DNA of 64,000 nucleotides from Paludibacter jiangxiensis (lineage in GTDB: Bacteria; Bacteroidota; Bacteroidia; Bacteroidales; Paludibacteraceae). Below, one piece after another: positions 22,899-30,611 of the stretch; position 1 is the stretch's first letter; the number at the start of each line of letters is the position of its first letter. The notes beneath the pieces were generated by a model. That model did no database searches, was not told the DNA's origin, and saw only the letters and a list, made by a program, of their open reading frames with translations. The position numbers and the translations under genes were made by a program. The stretch lies in contig NZ_BDCR01000004.1 of assembly GCF_001618385.1 (NCBI RefSeq), positions 434,001-498,000 of the forward strand. The letters are read 5' to 3'.

Positions 22899-24536
22899 TT
22901 AGTTTTTCTTCTCCAATTCTCTTAGGTTTTCCATTTTTTTCTTTTCAAGAAAACCTTTAATGTCTTCCAAGTGCTCGGTGACTTTTTTATTACCGAACTC
23001 ATACACCTTACTCACAAGCCCATCCAGAAAATCACGGTCGTGCGATACCAGAATCAAAGTGCCATCATAATCTTGTAAGGCACTTTTCAGAATGTCTTTT
23101 GTTTTCATATCCAGGTGATTCGTCGGCTCATCGAGAATCAGCAGGTTGACCGGTTCAAGAAGGAGTTTAATCATTGCCAGACGGGTACGTTCCCCACCCG
23201 ACAATACTTTCACTTTCTTATTGATGTCATCGCCACCAAACATAAACGCTCCGAGGAAATCCTTAATCTTGGTACGTACATCCCCTTTGGCAATATCGTC
23301 GATAGTCTGGAAAACGGTAATGTTTTCATCCAGCATAGAAGCTTCATTCTGTGCAAAATAACCAATCATGGTATTATGACCGAGTGTCAGTTTCCCATCG
23401 TGTTTTATTTCGTTCATGATACACTTGACCATGGTCGACTTACCTTCACCGTTTTTGCCAACAAAAGCCACTTTTTCGCCCCGTTCGATGGTAAAATTGG
23501 CGTTTGAAAAGACTACATGTTCGTCGTAGCTTTTACCCACTCCATCGCAAATCACAGGATAGCTTCCGGAACGGGGAGAAGGCGGGAACCGTAATCTCAA
23601 GGCTGATGTATCTTCTTCGTCCACTTCAACAAGCTCCAGTTTTTCAAGCATTTTCACTCGCGATTGTACCTGAAGTGTTTTGGAATAAGTACCCTTGAAA
23701 CGTTCGATAAACTCCTGAGTTTCGGCAATCATTTTTTGTTGCTCTTCCCATTGTTTTTGCTGTTGTTCCCGGCGCTCTCTTCTCAAAACAAGATACTTGG
23801 AGTAATTTACATTATAGTCGTAAATACGCCCCATCGTTACTTCAACGGTGCGGGTCGTAATGTTGTCGACAAAAGCACGGTCGTGCGAAATGACAATTAC
23901 CGCTTTGGCATTGTTCACCAGAAAATCTTCCAGCCACTGAATCGACTCAATATCAAGGTGATTGGTAGGTTCATCAAGCAAGATCAAATCTGGTTTTTGC
24001 AGCAAAATCTTAGCCAGCTCAATACGCATACGCCAACCGCCGCTAAACTCATTCGTTGGACGGGTAAAATCCTCGCGCATAAAACCAAGACCCAGTAACG
24101 TCTTTTCTACTTCGGCATCATAGTTTATTTCTTCGATAGAATAAAAGCGTTCACTAAGCGTTGAAACTTCTTCTATCAACTGATAATAACTTTCCGACTC
24201 ATAATCCGTTCTTGTCGCCAATTGCTCATTAATTTCATTGATACGGCTTTCCATGTCAAAAATGGATGCAAATGCCCGGGCGGCTTCCTCGAAAACCGTT
24301 CGGTTGTTATCCGTCATCAAATGTTGAGGTAAATAAGCAATGACAGTATCTTTTGGGGCTGATACTTTACCACGGGTTGGCTTCTGAGCTCCGGCAAGAA
24401 TCTTTAGGAGAGTTGATTTTCCGGCTCCGTTTTTACCCATCAGGGCTATTCGGTCTTTTTCGTTGATAGAGAAAGAAATATCTTTAAACAGCGTTGCACC
24501 GCTGAATTCTACGGTTAATCCGTCAACAGTAATCAT
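22899..24536 (-). CDS. ABC-F family ATPase (ribosome-associated)
   Basis: 545 residues from ATG 24536 (MITVDGLTVEFSGATLFKDI); an upstream extension to 24596 adds 20 unlikely residues. Two ABC domains without membrane segments. First: Walker A GKNGAGKSTLLKIL, signature FSGGWRMRIELAKIL, Walker B LILLDEPTNHLD. Second: Walker A GKNGEGKSTMVKCI, signature LSGGERTRLAMIKLL, Walker B LLILDEPTNHLD. The linker (about 255-325) is rich in Arg/Gln/Glu (RRERREQQQKQWEEQQKMI), as in translation-related ABC-F proteins of the YkpA/Uup type. They act on the ribosomal E site during stalled or difficult translation. Subfamily and any antibiotic-protection role are not determined. Confidence 0.92.
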   Translation of the reverse strand: MITVDGLTVEFSGATLFKDISFSINEKDRIALMGKNGAGKSTLLKILAGAQKPTRGKVSAPKDTVIAYLPQHLMTDNNRTVFEEAARAFASIFDMESRINEINEQLATRTDYESESYYQLIEEVSTLSERFYSIEEINYDAEVEKTLLGLGFMREDFTRPTNEFSGGWRMRIELAKILLQKPDLILLDEPTNHLDIESIQWLEDFLVNNAKAVIVISHDRAFVDNITTRTVEVTMGRIYDYNVNYSKYLVLRRERREQQQKQWEEQQKMIAETQEFIERFKGTYSKTLQVQSRVKMLEKLELVEVDEEDTSALRLRFPPSPRSGSYPVICDGVGKSYDEHVVFSNANFTIERGEKVAFVGKNGEGKSTMVKCIMNEIKHDGKLTLGHNTMIGYFAQNEASMLDENITVFQTIDDIAKGDVRTKIKDFLGAFMFGGDDINKKVKVLSGGERTRLAMIKLLLEPVNLLILDEPTNHLDMKTKDILKSALQDYDGTLILVSHDRDFLDGLVSKVYEFGNKKVTEHLEDIKGFLEKKKMENLRELEKKN

Positions 24537-24563
24537 AAAATTAAAGGTCTTTTTTTGAAGGCG

Positions 24564-24571
24564 CAAAGATA
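24564..24571 (-). promoter_or_regulatory. Candidate -7 box for the ABC-F gene
   Basis: Minus-strand TATCTTTG fits TAnnTTTG, about 28 bases upstream of the ATG. It would be divergent from the repeat-protein promoter; no clear -33 TTG. Confidence 0.4.
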
Positions 24572-24658
24572 TGATTTTAACCCCATATTTTTGCATAAGA
24601 AGCCCTAATCCGTTTTGTAAAATCTTAATTAAACCGGATAGTTTTTCAAAATAATCTT

Positions 24659-24666
24659 TATCTTTG
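24659..24666 (+). promoter_or_regulatory. Candidate -7 box for the repeat-protein gene
   Basis: TATCTTTG fits TAnnTTTG, 31 bases before the ATG. A T-rich GTTTTTC block lies near the -33 position. Confidence 0.45.
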
Positions 24667-24696
24667 TGTTATCACAAATATCTAAAACTAACAATT

Positions 24697-25632
24697 ATGG
24701 GACTCCAAGATTTTCTTAAGAAGTTATTCGGCAGCTCAAAAGAAGCAGCTGAAAAAGTAAGTGAAACTGCAGAAACTACATGGGAGAAAGCCAAAGAAAA
24801 AGCACCTGAAGTAAAAGAAAAAGTGCATGAAGCAAAAGAGTGGGCTGAAGAAAAGATAGAAGAAATTAAAGCGAATCCCAATGTGAATAAAGCAGTTGAC
24901 TCTGCAAAAGAAGTCATTGAAACGGCTAAAGAGAAGATTTCTCACCTGCCCGAAAATCCGACAGTTGTTAAAGCCGTGGATTCTGCCAAAGAAATAATAG
25001 AAACTGCCAAAGAAAAGATTGCCGAAATTCCGGAAAACCCTAAGGTTGTGAAAGCTGTTGAAACAGCAAAAGAGTATATTGGAACGGCTAAAGAAAAGAT
25101 TGCGGAGATACCTGAAAACCCAAAAGTAGTCAAGGCTGTAGATACGGCAAAAGAATACGTTGAAACAGCTAAAGGCAAAGTTGAAGAGTTCAAAGCAAAA
25201 CATCCGGAAGTAGACAAAGCCATAGACACGGCAAAAGAAGTTATCGAAACCACAAAAGAAAAGATATCTCATCTACCAGAGAATCCTACTGTTGTGAAGG
25301 CTGTTGACTCTGCAAAAGAAATAATAGAAACTGCCAAAGAAAAAGTGGCTGAAGTACAGGAAAATCCCAAAGTTGCAAAAGCTGTTGAAACGGCTAAAGA
25401 ATATGTAGAAAGTGCAAAAGGCAAAGTGGAAGAGTTCAAAGCAAAACATCCGGAAGTGGATAAAGCTATGGATTCTGCTAAAGAAGCAGTTGCGACAGCC
25501 AAAGAGAAAGTGGAAGAAGTGGTTGAAACATTAAAGACAAAGACAGCTAAGAAAGAAGAACAAGCCTCAGAAGAAAATCCTCCCAAACCTACAGAACCAA
25601 CAGTAGAAGGAGAACAACCCCGAGAAGCATAA
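24697..25632 (+). CDS. LEA/apolipoprotein-like protein of eight 27-28-residue amphipathic repeats
   Basis: 311 residues from ATG 24697 (MGLQDFLKKLFGSSKEAAEK); the in-frame TTG at 24664 falls in the -7 box and is rejected. No signal peptide. After a Lys/Glu/Ala-rich leader, residues ~60-278 are eight repeats of type NPxVxKAVDSAKEVIETAKE followed by KIxxLPE, each one helix capped by Asn-Pro or His-Pro. The tail (279-311) is Pro/Glu-rich and disordered. The hydrophobic Val/Ile/Ala at regular spacing with alternating Lys/Glu is typical of late-embryogenesis-abundant or apolipoprotein-like helices that fold on membranes or on drying. The function is unknown; stress protection or membrane coating are guesses. 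It ends in a strong terminator, monocistronic. Confidence 0.85.
   Translation: MGLQDFLKKLFGSSKEAAEKVSETAETTWEKAKEKAPEVKEKVHEAKEWAEEKIEEIKANPNVNKAVDSAKEVIETAKEKISHLPENPTVVKAVDSAKEIIETAKEKIAEIPENPKVVKAVETAKEYIGTAKEKIAEIPENPKVVKAVDTAKEYVETAKGKVEEFKAKHPEVDKAIDTAKEVIETTKEKISHLPENPTVVKAVDSAKEIIETAKEKVAEVQENPKVAKAVETAKEYVESAKGKVEEFKAKHPEVDKAMDSAKEAVATAKEKVEEVVETLKTKTAKKEEQASEENPPKPTEPTVEGEQPREA
24874..25530 (+). repeat. Eight tandem coding repeats (81-84 bp each)
   Basis: Units begin at residues 60, 87, 114, 141, 169, 196, 223 and 251 of the protein. Units 5-6 mirror units 1-2 (ISHLPENPTVVKAVDSAKEI shared), and unit 7 mirrors unit 4 (KGKVEEFKAKHPEVDKA), showing block duplication on top of unit duplication. 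Units 2 and 6 share an almost identical stretch of about 30 bases (AAAGAAATAATAGAAACTGC), a sign of recent duplication or conversion. Confidence 0.85.
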
Positions 25633-25645
25633 TACTTAGTCCTAT

Positions 25646-25691
25646 AATTAAAAATGGCTTCCTGATATTATTCAGGAAGCCATTTTTAATT
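25646..25691. terminator. Bidirectional terminator, perfect 20-bp inverted repeat
   Basis: Arms 25646-25665 and 25672-25691 pair perfectly around a 6-base loop (core ATGGCTTCCTGA). Each strand gives A-rich then GC-rich stem then T-rich end, so it can stop both the plus-strand repeat-protein transcript and the minus-strand operon ending at 25696. Confidence 0.88.
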
Positions 25692-25695
25692 GGTT

Positions 25696-25917
25696 TTAAT
25701 CAAAAAGTGTCGGATGATCTTCGTCAAGGCGTTTAAGAATTGTCCGTATTACAGCTTCTCTCATGAACTTAGAAGTGTTGCTGATCTGATATTTGTCAAT
25801 AAATCTATTTACGGCCTTAAATTCCTCTTCATTAAGCATAAATGCAACCCGGTGCGTCCTTTTCATCGTTGGATGATAAGGTTGCGAAGGGGGAACAGAG
25901 GTTTTCTTTTTTGCCAT
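25696..25917 (-). CDS. Small ribbon-helix-helix-like protein
   Basis: A 73-residue basic protein with a short disordered start (MAKKKTSVPPSQPYHPTMKR) and a compact fold: THRVAFMLNEEEFKAVNRFI (strand plus helix) and ISNTSKFMREAVIRTILKRL (helix). This is the strand-helix-helix layout of CopG/Arc-type DNA-binding or antitoxin-like proteins, with the conserved Ser-xx-Phe-hydrophobic-Arg turn. No toxin gene is next to it. It lies 29 bases past the nucleotidyltransferase-kinase gene, probably in the secA transcript. Whether it binds DNA or RNA is not known. Confidence 0.7.
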   Translation of the reverse strand: MAKKKTSVPPSQPYHPTMKRTHRVAFMLNEEEFKAVNRFIDKYQISNTSKFMREAVIRTILKRLDEDHPTLFD

Positions 25918-25946
25918 AAATAACGGACAAATATTATTAAGTTTAA

Positions 25947-27101
25947 TTACATGTTAAAGCTTTGGCGGCGTACTGATATGCGGATCGTATCGTCCAACGG
26001 TTGATCAGTAACTAAGATCATATAGCCACCTCCACCGGCACCGGCCAGTTTACGGGCCAGAGAACAATCCTTGTATTGTTCCATCACCTCTTTTACGTCA
26101 GTTGGCATCATTGCCGGGAACATCCGAATCTGCGCTTCAAATGATTTGTTGACAAAATGAGCAAATTTCTCCAGATCCTTCTGTAGAATTGCTTTCCAAC
26201 AACCTTCAGCAGCTTCTGTCAGAGCTTTTACATTTTCCGTATTGATATACGTTTCTTTCAAAAGATCAAGACCAGCCGGACGAGGCCATAACAGGCGTAA
26301 AGAAATATGTTGTTCCAGCCAGTCAAGGATTGAATCGTCCAGACAAGATTCCAGTTTTTGAGGCCAGTAGCAGTTGTCGTAATAATGACGCACCAAACCC
26401 GGCATACAAATACCGATAGAATCCTGAGCACCTGAAATCTCAGAACGTCCCGGTTCATTTTCATTGCGAAAAGCAAGTTTAGCAAGCTTTTCCGGATGCA
26501 TCGCCGGTAATTCATACGGCCATATTTGCCGCAATGCATTACGGGTTGAAGTGCTCATACCACAACGCTCGTTGAATTCGATCGTTGGTTCAAGCGAAAG
26601 GGTAATTGCCCATCCCGGATTGAATTTCGATACGTAAGGCTGATCTATCCACGTGCCGGCCAGATCAATTCTGTAAGGCAGATGGCTATGAACTCCGGTA
26701 CGAATCGACGTTGTGCTACGTGTAGGCAATCCGGCATCAGGAATTCTTTTCAAAATTTGATATTCAATGCCAAGTTCATTACAAAGAACCTCTTTGGCCG
26801 GAGAGTGCCCGTCTTCATTCACGACAAAGACATCCGGCACATTCTTACGAATATCTTTTTCAAAGTCCATAATTCCGCTACCGGAATTAATCCATGCATC
26901 TTTCACATACCGGATGGATTTGACCATGTAGAGACGTTCCTGATCGCTGTTTACTGTGTCTCTGCCTTTCAATTCCCGAATAGTTCTGTCAGAGCCTAAA
27001 CCGACATACAAATCTCCAAATCCTGCCGCTTCTCTGAAAAAAGCCACATGCCCACTGTGCAGCATGTCATAACATCCGGTAACAAAGACTTTCTTCGCCA
27101 T
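25947..27101 (-). CDS. Nucleotidyltransferase / GHMP-kinase-like fusion protein
   Basis: 384 residues from ATG 27101, nine bases before the secA stop end; a longer start at 27131 would overlap secA. The N-terminal ~135 residues are a cytidylyltransferase-like domain: VFVTGCYDMLHSGHVAFFRE (HxGH as HSGH) and a C-terminal TRSTTSIRTG. The rest is GHMP-kinase-like: substrate strand YRIDLAGTWIDQPYVS, EISGAQDSIGICMPG in place of the usual GLGSS loop, and the final glycine-rich LARKLAGAGGGGYMILV. Such fusions resemble bifunctional sugar-1-phosphate kinase/nucleotidyltransferases (FKP, HldE-like logic), so a nucleotide-activated sugar is the likely product; the sugar is unknown. Confidence 0.82.
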   Translation of the reverse strand: MAKKVFVTGCYDMLHSGHVAFFREAAGFGDLYVGLGSDRTIRELKGRDTVNSDQERLYMVKSIRYVKDAWINSGSGIMDFEKDIRKNVPDVFVVNEDGHSPAKEVLCNELGIEYQILKRIPDAGLPTRSTTSIRTGVHSHLPYRIDLAGTWIDQPYVSKFNPGWAITLSLEPTIEFNERCGMSTSTRNALRQIWPYELPAMHPEKLAKLAFRNENEPGRSEISGAQDSIGICMPGLVRHYYDNCYWPQKLESCLDDSILDWLEQHISLRLLWPRPAGLDLLKETYINTENVKALTEAAEGCWKAILQKDLEKFAHFVNKSFEAQIRMFPAMMPTDVKEVMEQYKDCSLARKLAGAGGGGYMILVTDQPLDDTIRISVRRQSFNM

Positions 27102-27109
27102 TCTGTTTG

Positions 27110-30100
27110 CTATTCTTCTTGTCCGTGACAATTTTTATATTTTTTGCCGCTGCCACAAGGACATGGATCATTACGACCTACCTTTTTTTCAACACGAATC
27201 GGTTGTTGCTTGGGTTGCGGTTCGCGAGTATCATGGTGAGCAGGATCCCCTTCCTGACGGCTTGTTTCCGGTTTTGAAGTCTGATAACGGCTGTAGTCGG
27301 AACGACGTTCTTCGTCAGCTCTGTGCACCTGTTCCGGTTCGCGTACCGGAATCTGACCACGCATCAACACGCTGGTAGCACGGCGGTTCATAACCTCTAC
27401 CATTTTTTTGAACATGCCGAAAGATTCCAATTTGTAAATCAACAACGGATCTTTCTGTTCGTAGCTGGCGTTCTGTACCGAATCGCGAAGGTCGTCCATT
27501 TCACGAAGATGCTCTTTCCATTCGTCATCGATAACTAACAATAGGACAGCTTTTTCAAACGCTTTGATTACTTCCTTACCCTCTGTTTCATTCGCTTTCT
27601 TGAGGTTGACCGGAATATTATACATACGCTTACCATCCGTCAAAGGAATCAGAATGTTTTCGTAGGCATCGCCATGATTTTCCAATACCTGCTTGATAAC
27701 CGGATAAGCAACAGAAGCCAGTTTGTCCATTTTACGTTTGAAAGAAGCCAGAGCGCTTTCAAAAATAGTATCAACTGCTTCATCCAACTTCATTGAACGG
27801 AATTCTGCTTCATCAAATGGCAGGTCAATTGCAAATACACTCATGACTTCCAGTGATAAACCTTCGTAGTCGAGCATTGAGTGATACTGCTCTACAATTG
27901 CCTGAGCCGTATCATACAGTACATTCACAATATCCATTCCGATACGTTCGCCCATAAGCGCATGGTGACGACGGGTATAAATTACTGTACGTTGTGAGTT
28001 CATCACATCGTCGTATTCCAGCAAACGTTTACGGATACCAAAGTTATTTTCTTCTACTTTTTTCTGCGCCCGTTCAATTGATTTTGAAATCATGGAGTGT
28101 TCAATCATTTCTCCATCTTCAAAACCAAGTCGGTCCATGATACCTGAAATACGTTCAGAACCGAACAAGCGCATCAGTTCGTCTTCCAAAGACACATAAA
28201 ATACAGAAGATCCCGGGTCTCCCTGACGCCCGGCACGACCACGCAACTGACGGTCGACGCGGCGGCTTTCGTGACGTTCGGTACCTACGATGGCCAAACC
28301 ACCGGCATCTTTAACAGCTTTCGAAAGCTTGATGTCAGTACCACGACCAGCCATATTGGTTGCTATGGTTACTGTTCCGCTCTGACCGGCCTGAGCTACA
28401 ATGTCAGCTTCGCGCTGGTGTAACTTGGCGTTCAATACGTTGTGAGGGATTTTCCGCAGCGTAAGCATACGGCTCAACAACTCGGAGATTTCCACAGAAG
28501 TTGTACCCACCAAAACAGGACGACCTGCGTTGACCAGGTTAACAATCTCTTCAATAACAGCATTATATTTTTCGCGTTTCGTTTTATAAACGCGATCGTT
28601 CATATCATCACGAACAATTGGTCTGTTGGTAGGAATTACCATTACATCCAGCTTGTAGATGTCCCACAACTCGCCTGCTTCTGTTTCTGCCGTACCGGTC
28701 ATACCTGCAAGTTTGTGGTACATACGGAAGTAATTCTGTAAGGTAATGGTAGCGAAAGTCTGAGTAGCAGCTTCTACAGCTACACGTTCCTTGGCTTCAA
28801 GAGCCTGGTGCAATCCATCGGAATAACGGCGGCCTTCCATAATACGACCGGTTTGTTCATCCACAATCTTCACCTGACCGTTGATAACCACGTATTCGTC
28901 ATCCTTTTCGAACAACGTATAGGCTTTCAACAACTGATGGATAGTGTGAACACGTTCCTGTTTTACCGAGTAGTTCTGTATGATCTCGTCCTTTTCCGCC
29001 TGTTTGTCTTCAGGAGAAAGATTTTTGCGTTCAAGGTCGGAAAGTTGTTCCGCAATATTGGGCAATACGAAGAATTTCGGATCGTCCGAATCGCCGGTTA
29101 TAAGGTCGAGACCTTTATCTGTAAGCTCAACGCTATTATTTTTTTCGTCTATAACAAAATAGAGTGGATCGGTCACCACGTGCATTTCGCGGTTATTATC
29201 CTGCATGTAGAACGCTTCTGTTTTCAGCATTTCAGCCTTAACACCCTGTTCGCTCAGGAATTTGATCAAAGCTTTATTTTTCGGCAAACCCTTTTGAACC
29301 CTGAAAAGCAGCAAAGCCCCCTCTTTACGCTGTTTGTCATCGTTAGACTTCATCATGTTACGAGCCTCTGCCAGAAGCTTTGTTGTCAATGCCTTCTGAA
29401 CATTGTACAAACGCTCTACCTTCGGCAATAACTCTTCAAACATCTGATCATCGCCCTTAGGAACAGGACCTGATATAATAAGAGGTGTACGGGCATCGTC
29501 AATCAAAACCGAGTCAACTTCATCGACAATAGCATAATGATGTACGCGTTGTACAAGATCAAGCGGACTATTCGCCATGTTATCACGCAGATAATCGAAG
29601 CCGAATTCATTATTTGTACCAAAAGTGATATCCGCCAGATATGCGTTGCGACGGTCATCAGAGTTTGGTTCGTGTTTATCGATACAGTCAACACTCAGTC
29701 CGTGATACATGTAAAGCGGCCCCATCCATTCCGAGTCACGTTTGGCGAGGTAGTCGTTCACTGTTACCACGTGCACGCCACGCCCAGCCAACGCATTCAA
29801 AAATACCGGAAGCGTAGCCACGAGGGTTTTACCTTCACCGGTAGCCATTTCGGCAATTTTACCCTTATGAAGCGCAACACCACCGATGAGCTGAACATCG
29901 TAGTGAACCATGTCCCATTTCATCTTGTTGCCGCCTGCCATCCATTCACTGGAATAATAAGCCTTATCGCCTTCAATACGCACAAAATCGGTTTTGGTAG
30001 CCAACTGTCGGTCAAAATCATTCGCGGTAACCTCCACTTCTGAATTTTCGCTTAAACGACGGGCAGTATCTTTCATGATAGCAAATGCTTCAGGAAGTAC

Positions 30101-30415
30101 CTCCAACAAAACTTCTTCCAGCTTTTCAAGAGCTTTCTTTTCGAGTTTATCTACTTCTTCATAGATTTTTTCACGATTTTCAAGCGGCTCGTTTTCGATG
30201 TTATCTTTTAATTCAGCAATGCGGTTGGTCTCATTAGCTATGTAGTCAGCAATTTTTTGCTTGATCGCCTCTGTATGTTGACGTACCTGATCGTTGCTTA
30301 ATTTGGATATTTCTTCGTAAGCTGATTTGATTTTTTCTACGTACGGCATAACTTCACGCAAATCGCGTTGCGACTTATTGCCGAACATTTTACTTAAGAT
30401 TTCATTAAATCCCAT
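27110..30415 (-). CDS. secA: Preprotein translocase ATPase SecA
   Basis: 1101 residues, longer than the 901 of E. coli because of lineage-specific insertions. It drives proteins through SecYEG with ATP. Walker A is in [19 protein letters not shown], then [37 protein letters not shown] (DEAD-type box), [20 protein letters not shown] and [20 protein letters not shown]. After a Pro/Gln/Arg-rich linker the C-terminal zinc finger [20 protein letters not shown] for SecB or lipid binding is complete. ATG start. Extra coiled segments occur near residues 50-130 ([19 protein letters not shown]). The downstream fusion-kinase gene begins within nine bases. Confidence 0.97.
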   Translation of the reverse strand: MGFNEILSKMFGNKSQRDLREVMPYVEKIKSAYEEISKLSNDQVRQHTEAIKQKIADYIANETNRIAELKDNIENEPLENREKIYEEVDKLEKKALEKLEEVLLEVLPEAFAIMKDTARRLSENSEVEVTANDFDRQLATKTDFVRIEGDKAYYSSEWMAGGNKMKWDMVHYDVQLIGGVALHKGKIAEMATGEGKTLVATLPVFLNALAGRGVHVVTVNDYLAKRDSEWMGPLYMYHGLSVDCIDKHEPNSDDRRNAYLADITFGTNNEFGFDYLRDNMANSPLDLVQRVHHYAIVDEVDSVLIDDARTPLIISGPVPKGDDQMFEELLPKVERLYNVQKALTTKLLAEARNMMKSNDDKQRKEGALLLFRVQKGLPKNKALIKFLSEQGVKAEMLKTEAFYMQDNNREMHVVTDPLYFVIDEKNNSVELTDKGLDLITGDSDDPKFFVLPNIAEQLSDLERKNLSPEDKQAEKDEIIQNYSVKQERVHTIHQLLKAYTLFEKDDEYVVINGQVKIVDEQTGRIMEGRRYSDGLHQALEAKERVAVEAATQTFATITLQNYFRMYHKLAGMTGTAETEAGELWDIYKLDVMVIPTNRPIVRDDMNDRVYKTKREKYNAVIEEIVNLVNAGRPVLVGTTSVEISELLSRMLTLRKIPHNVLNAKLHQREADIVAQAGQSGTVTIATNMAGRGTDIKLSKAVKDAGGLAIVGTERHESRRVDRQLRGRAGRQGDPGSSVFYVSLEDELMRLFGSERISGIMDRLGFEDGEMIEHSMISKSIERAQKKVEENNFGIRKRLLEYDDVMNSQRTVIYTRRHHALMGERIGMDIVNVLYDTAQAIVEQYHSMLDYEGLSLEVMSVFAIDLPFDEAEFRSMKLDEAVDTIFESALASFKRKMDKLASVAYPVIKQVLENHGDAYENILIPLTDGKRMYNIPVNLKKANETEGKEVIKAFEKAVLLLVIDDEWKEHLREMDDLRDSVQNASYEQKDPLLIYKLESFGMFKKMVEVMNRRATSVLMRGQIPVREPEQVHRADEERRSDYSRYQTSKPETSRQEGDPAHHDTREPQPKQQPIRVEKKVGRNDPCPCGSGKKYKNCHGQEE

Positions 30416-30530
30416 GATTTATTGGAGGTTTATGTGTTTTTATATGTTCATGTTAATAACAAATGGCGTGCCAAGCCTTGTCTATACGAAATAGTTCTCT
30501 TGGAATGAGGCCATTTTGAAATTTTAGCCA

Positions 30531-30538
30531 CAAAGATA
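30531..30538 (-). promoter_or_regulatory. Candidate -7 box for secA
   Basis: Minus-strand TATCTTTG fits TAnnTTTG, about 115 bases upstream of the ATG in an otherwise empty 196-base gap. No TTG at -33. Confidence 0.4.
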
Positions 30539-30611
30539 CTCTTTTTTCAGGAAGCGGGAGACATTTTAGTTAAAAAACAACCCTCTTCAGAGCAATGAAA
30601 AACCATTCAAA

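Noticed and set aside
24736-25272. Long minus-strand open frames opposite the repeat protein
   Set aside because: They result from the repetitive codon pattern of the real gene and encode Phe/Cys-rich nonsense.
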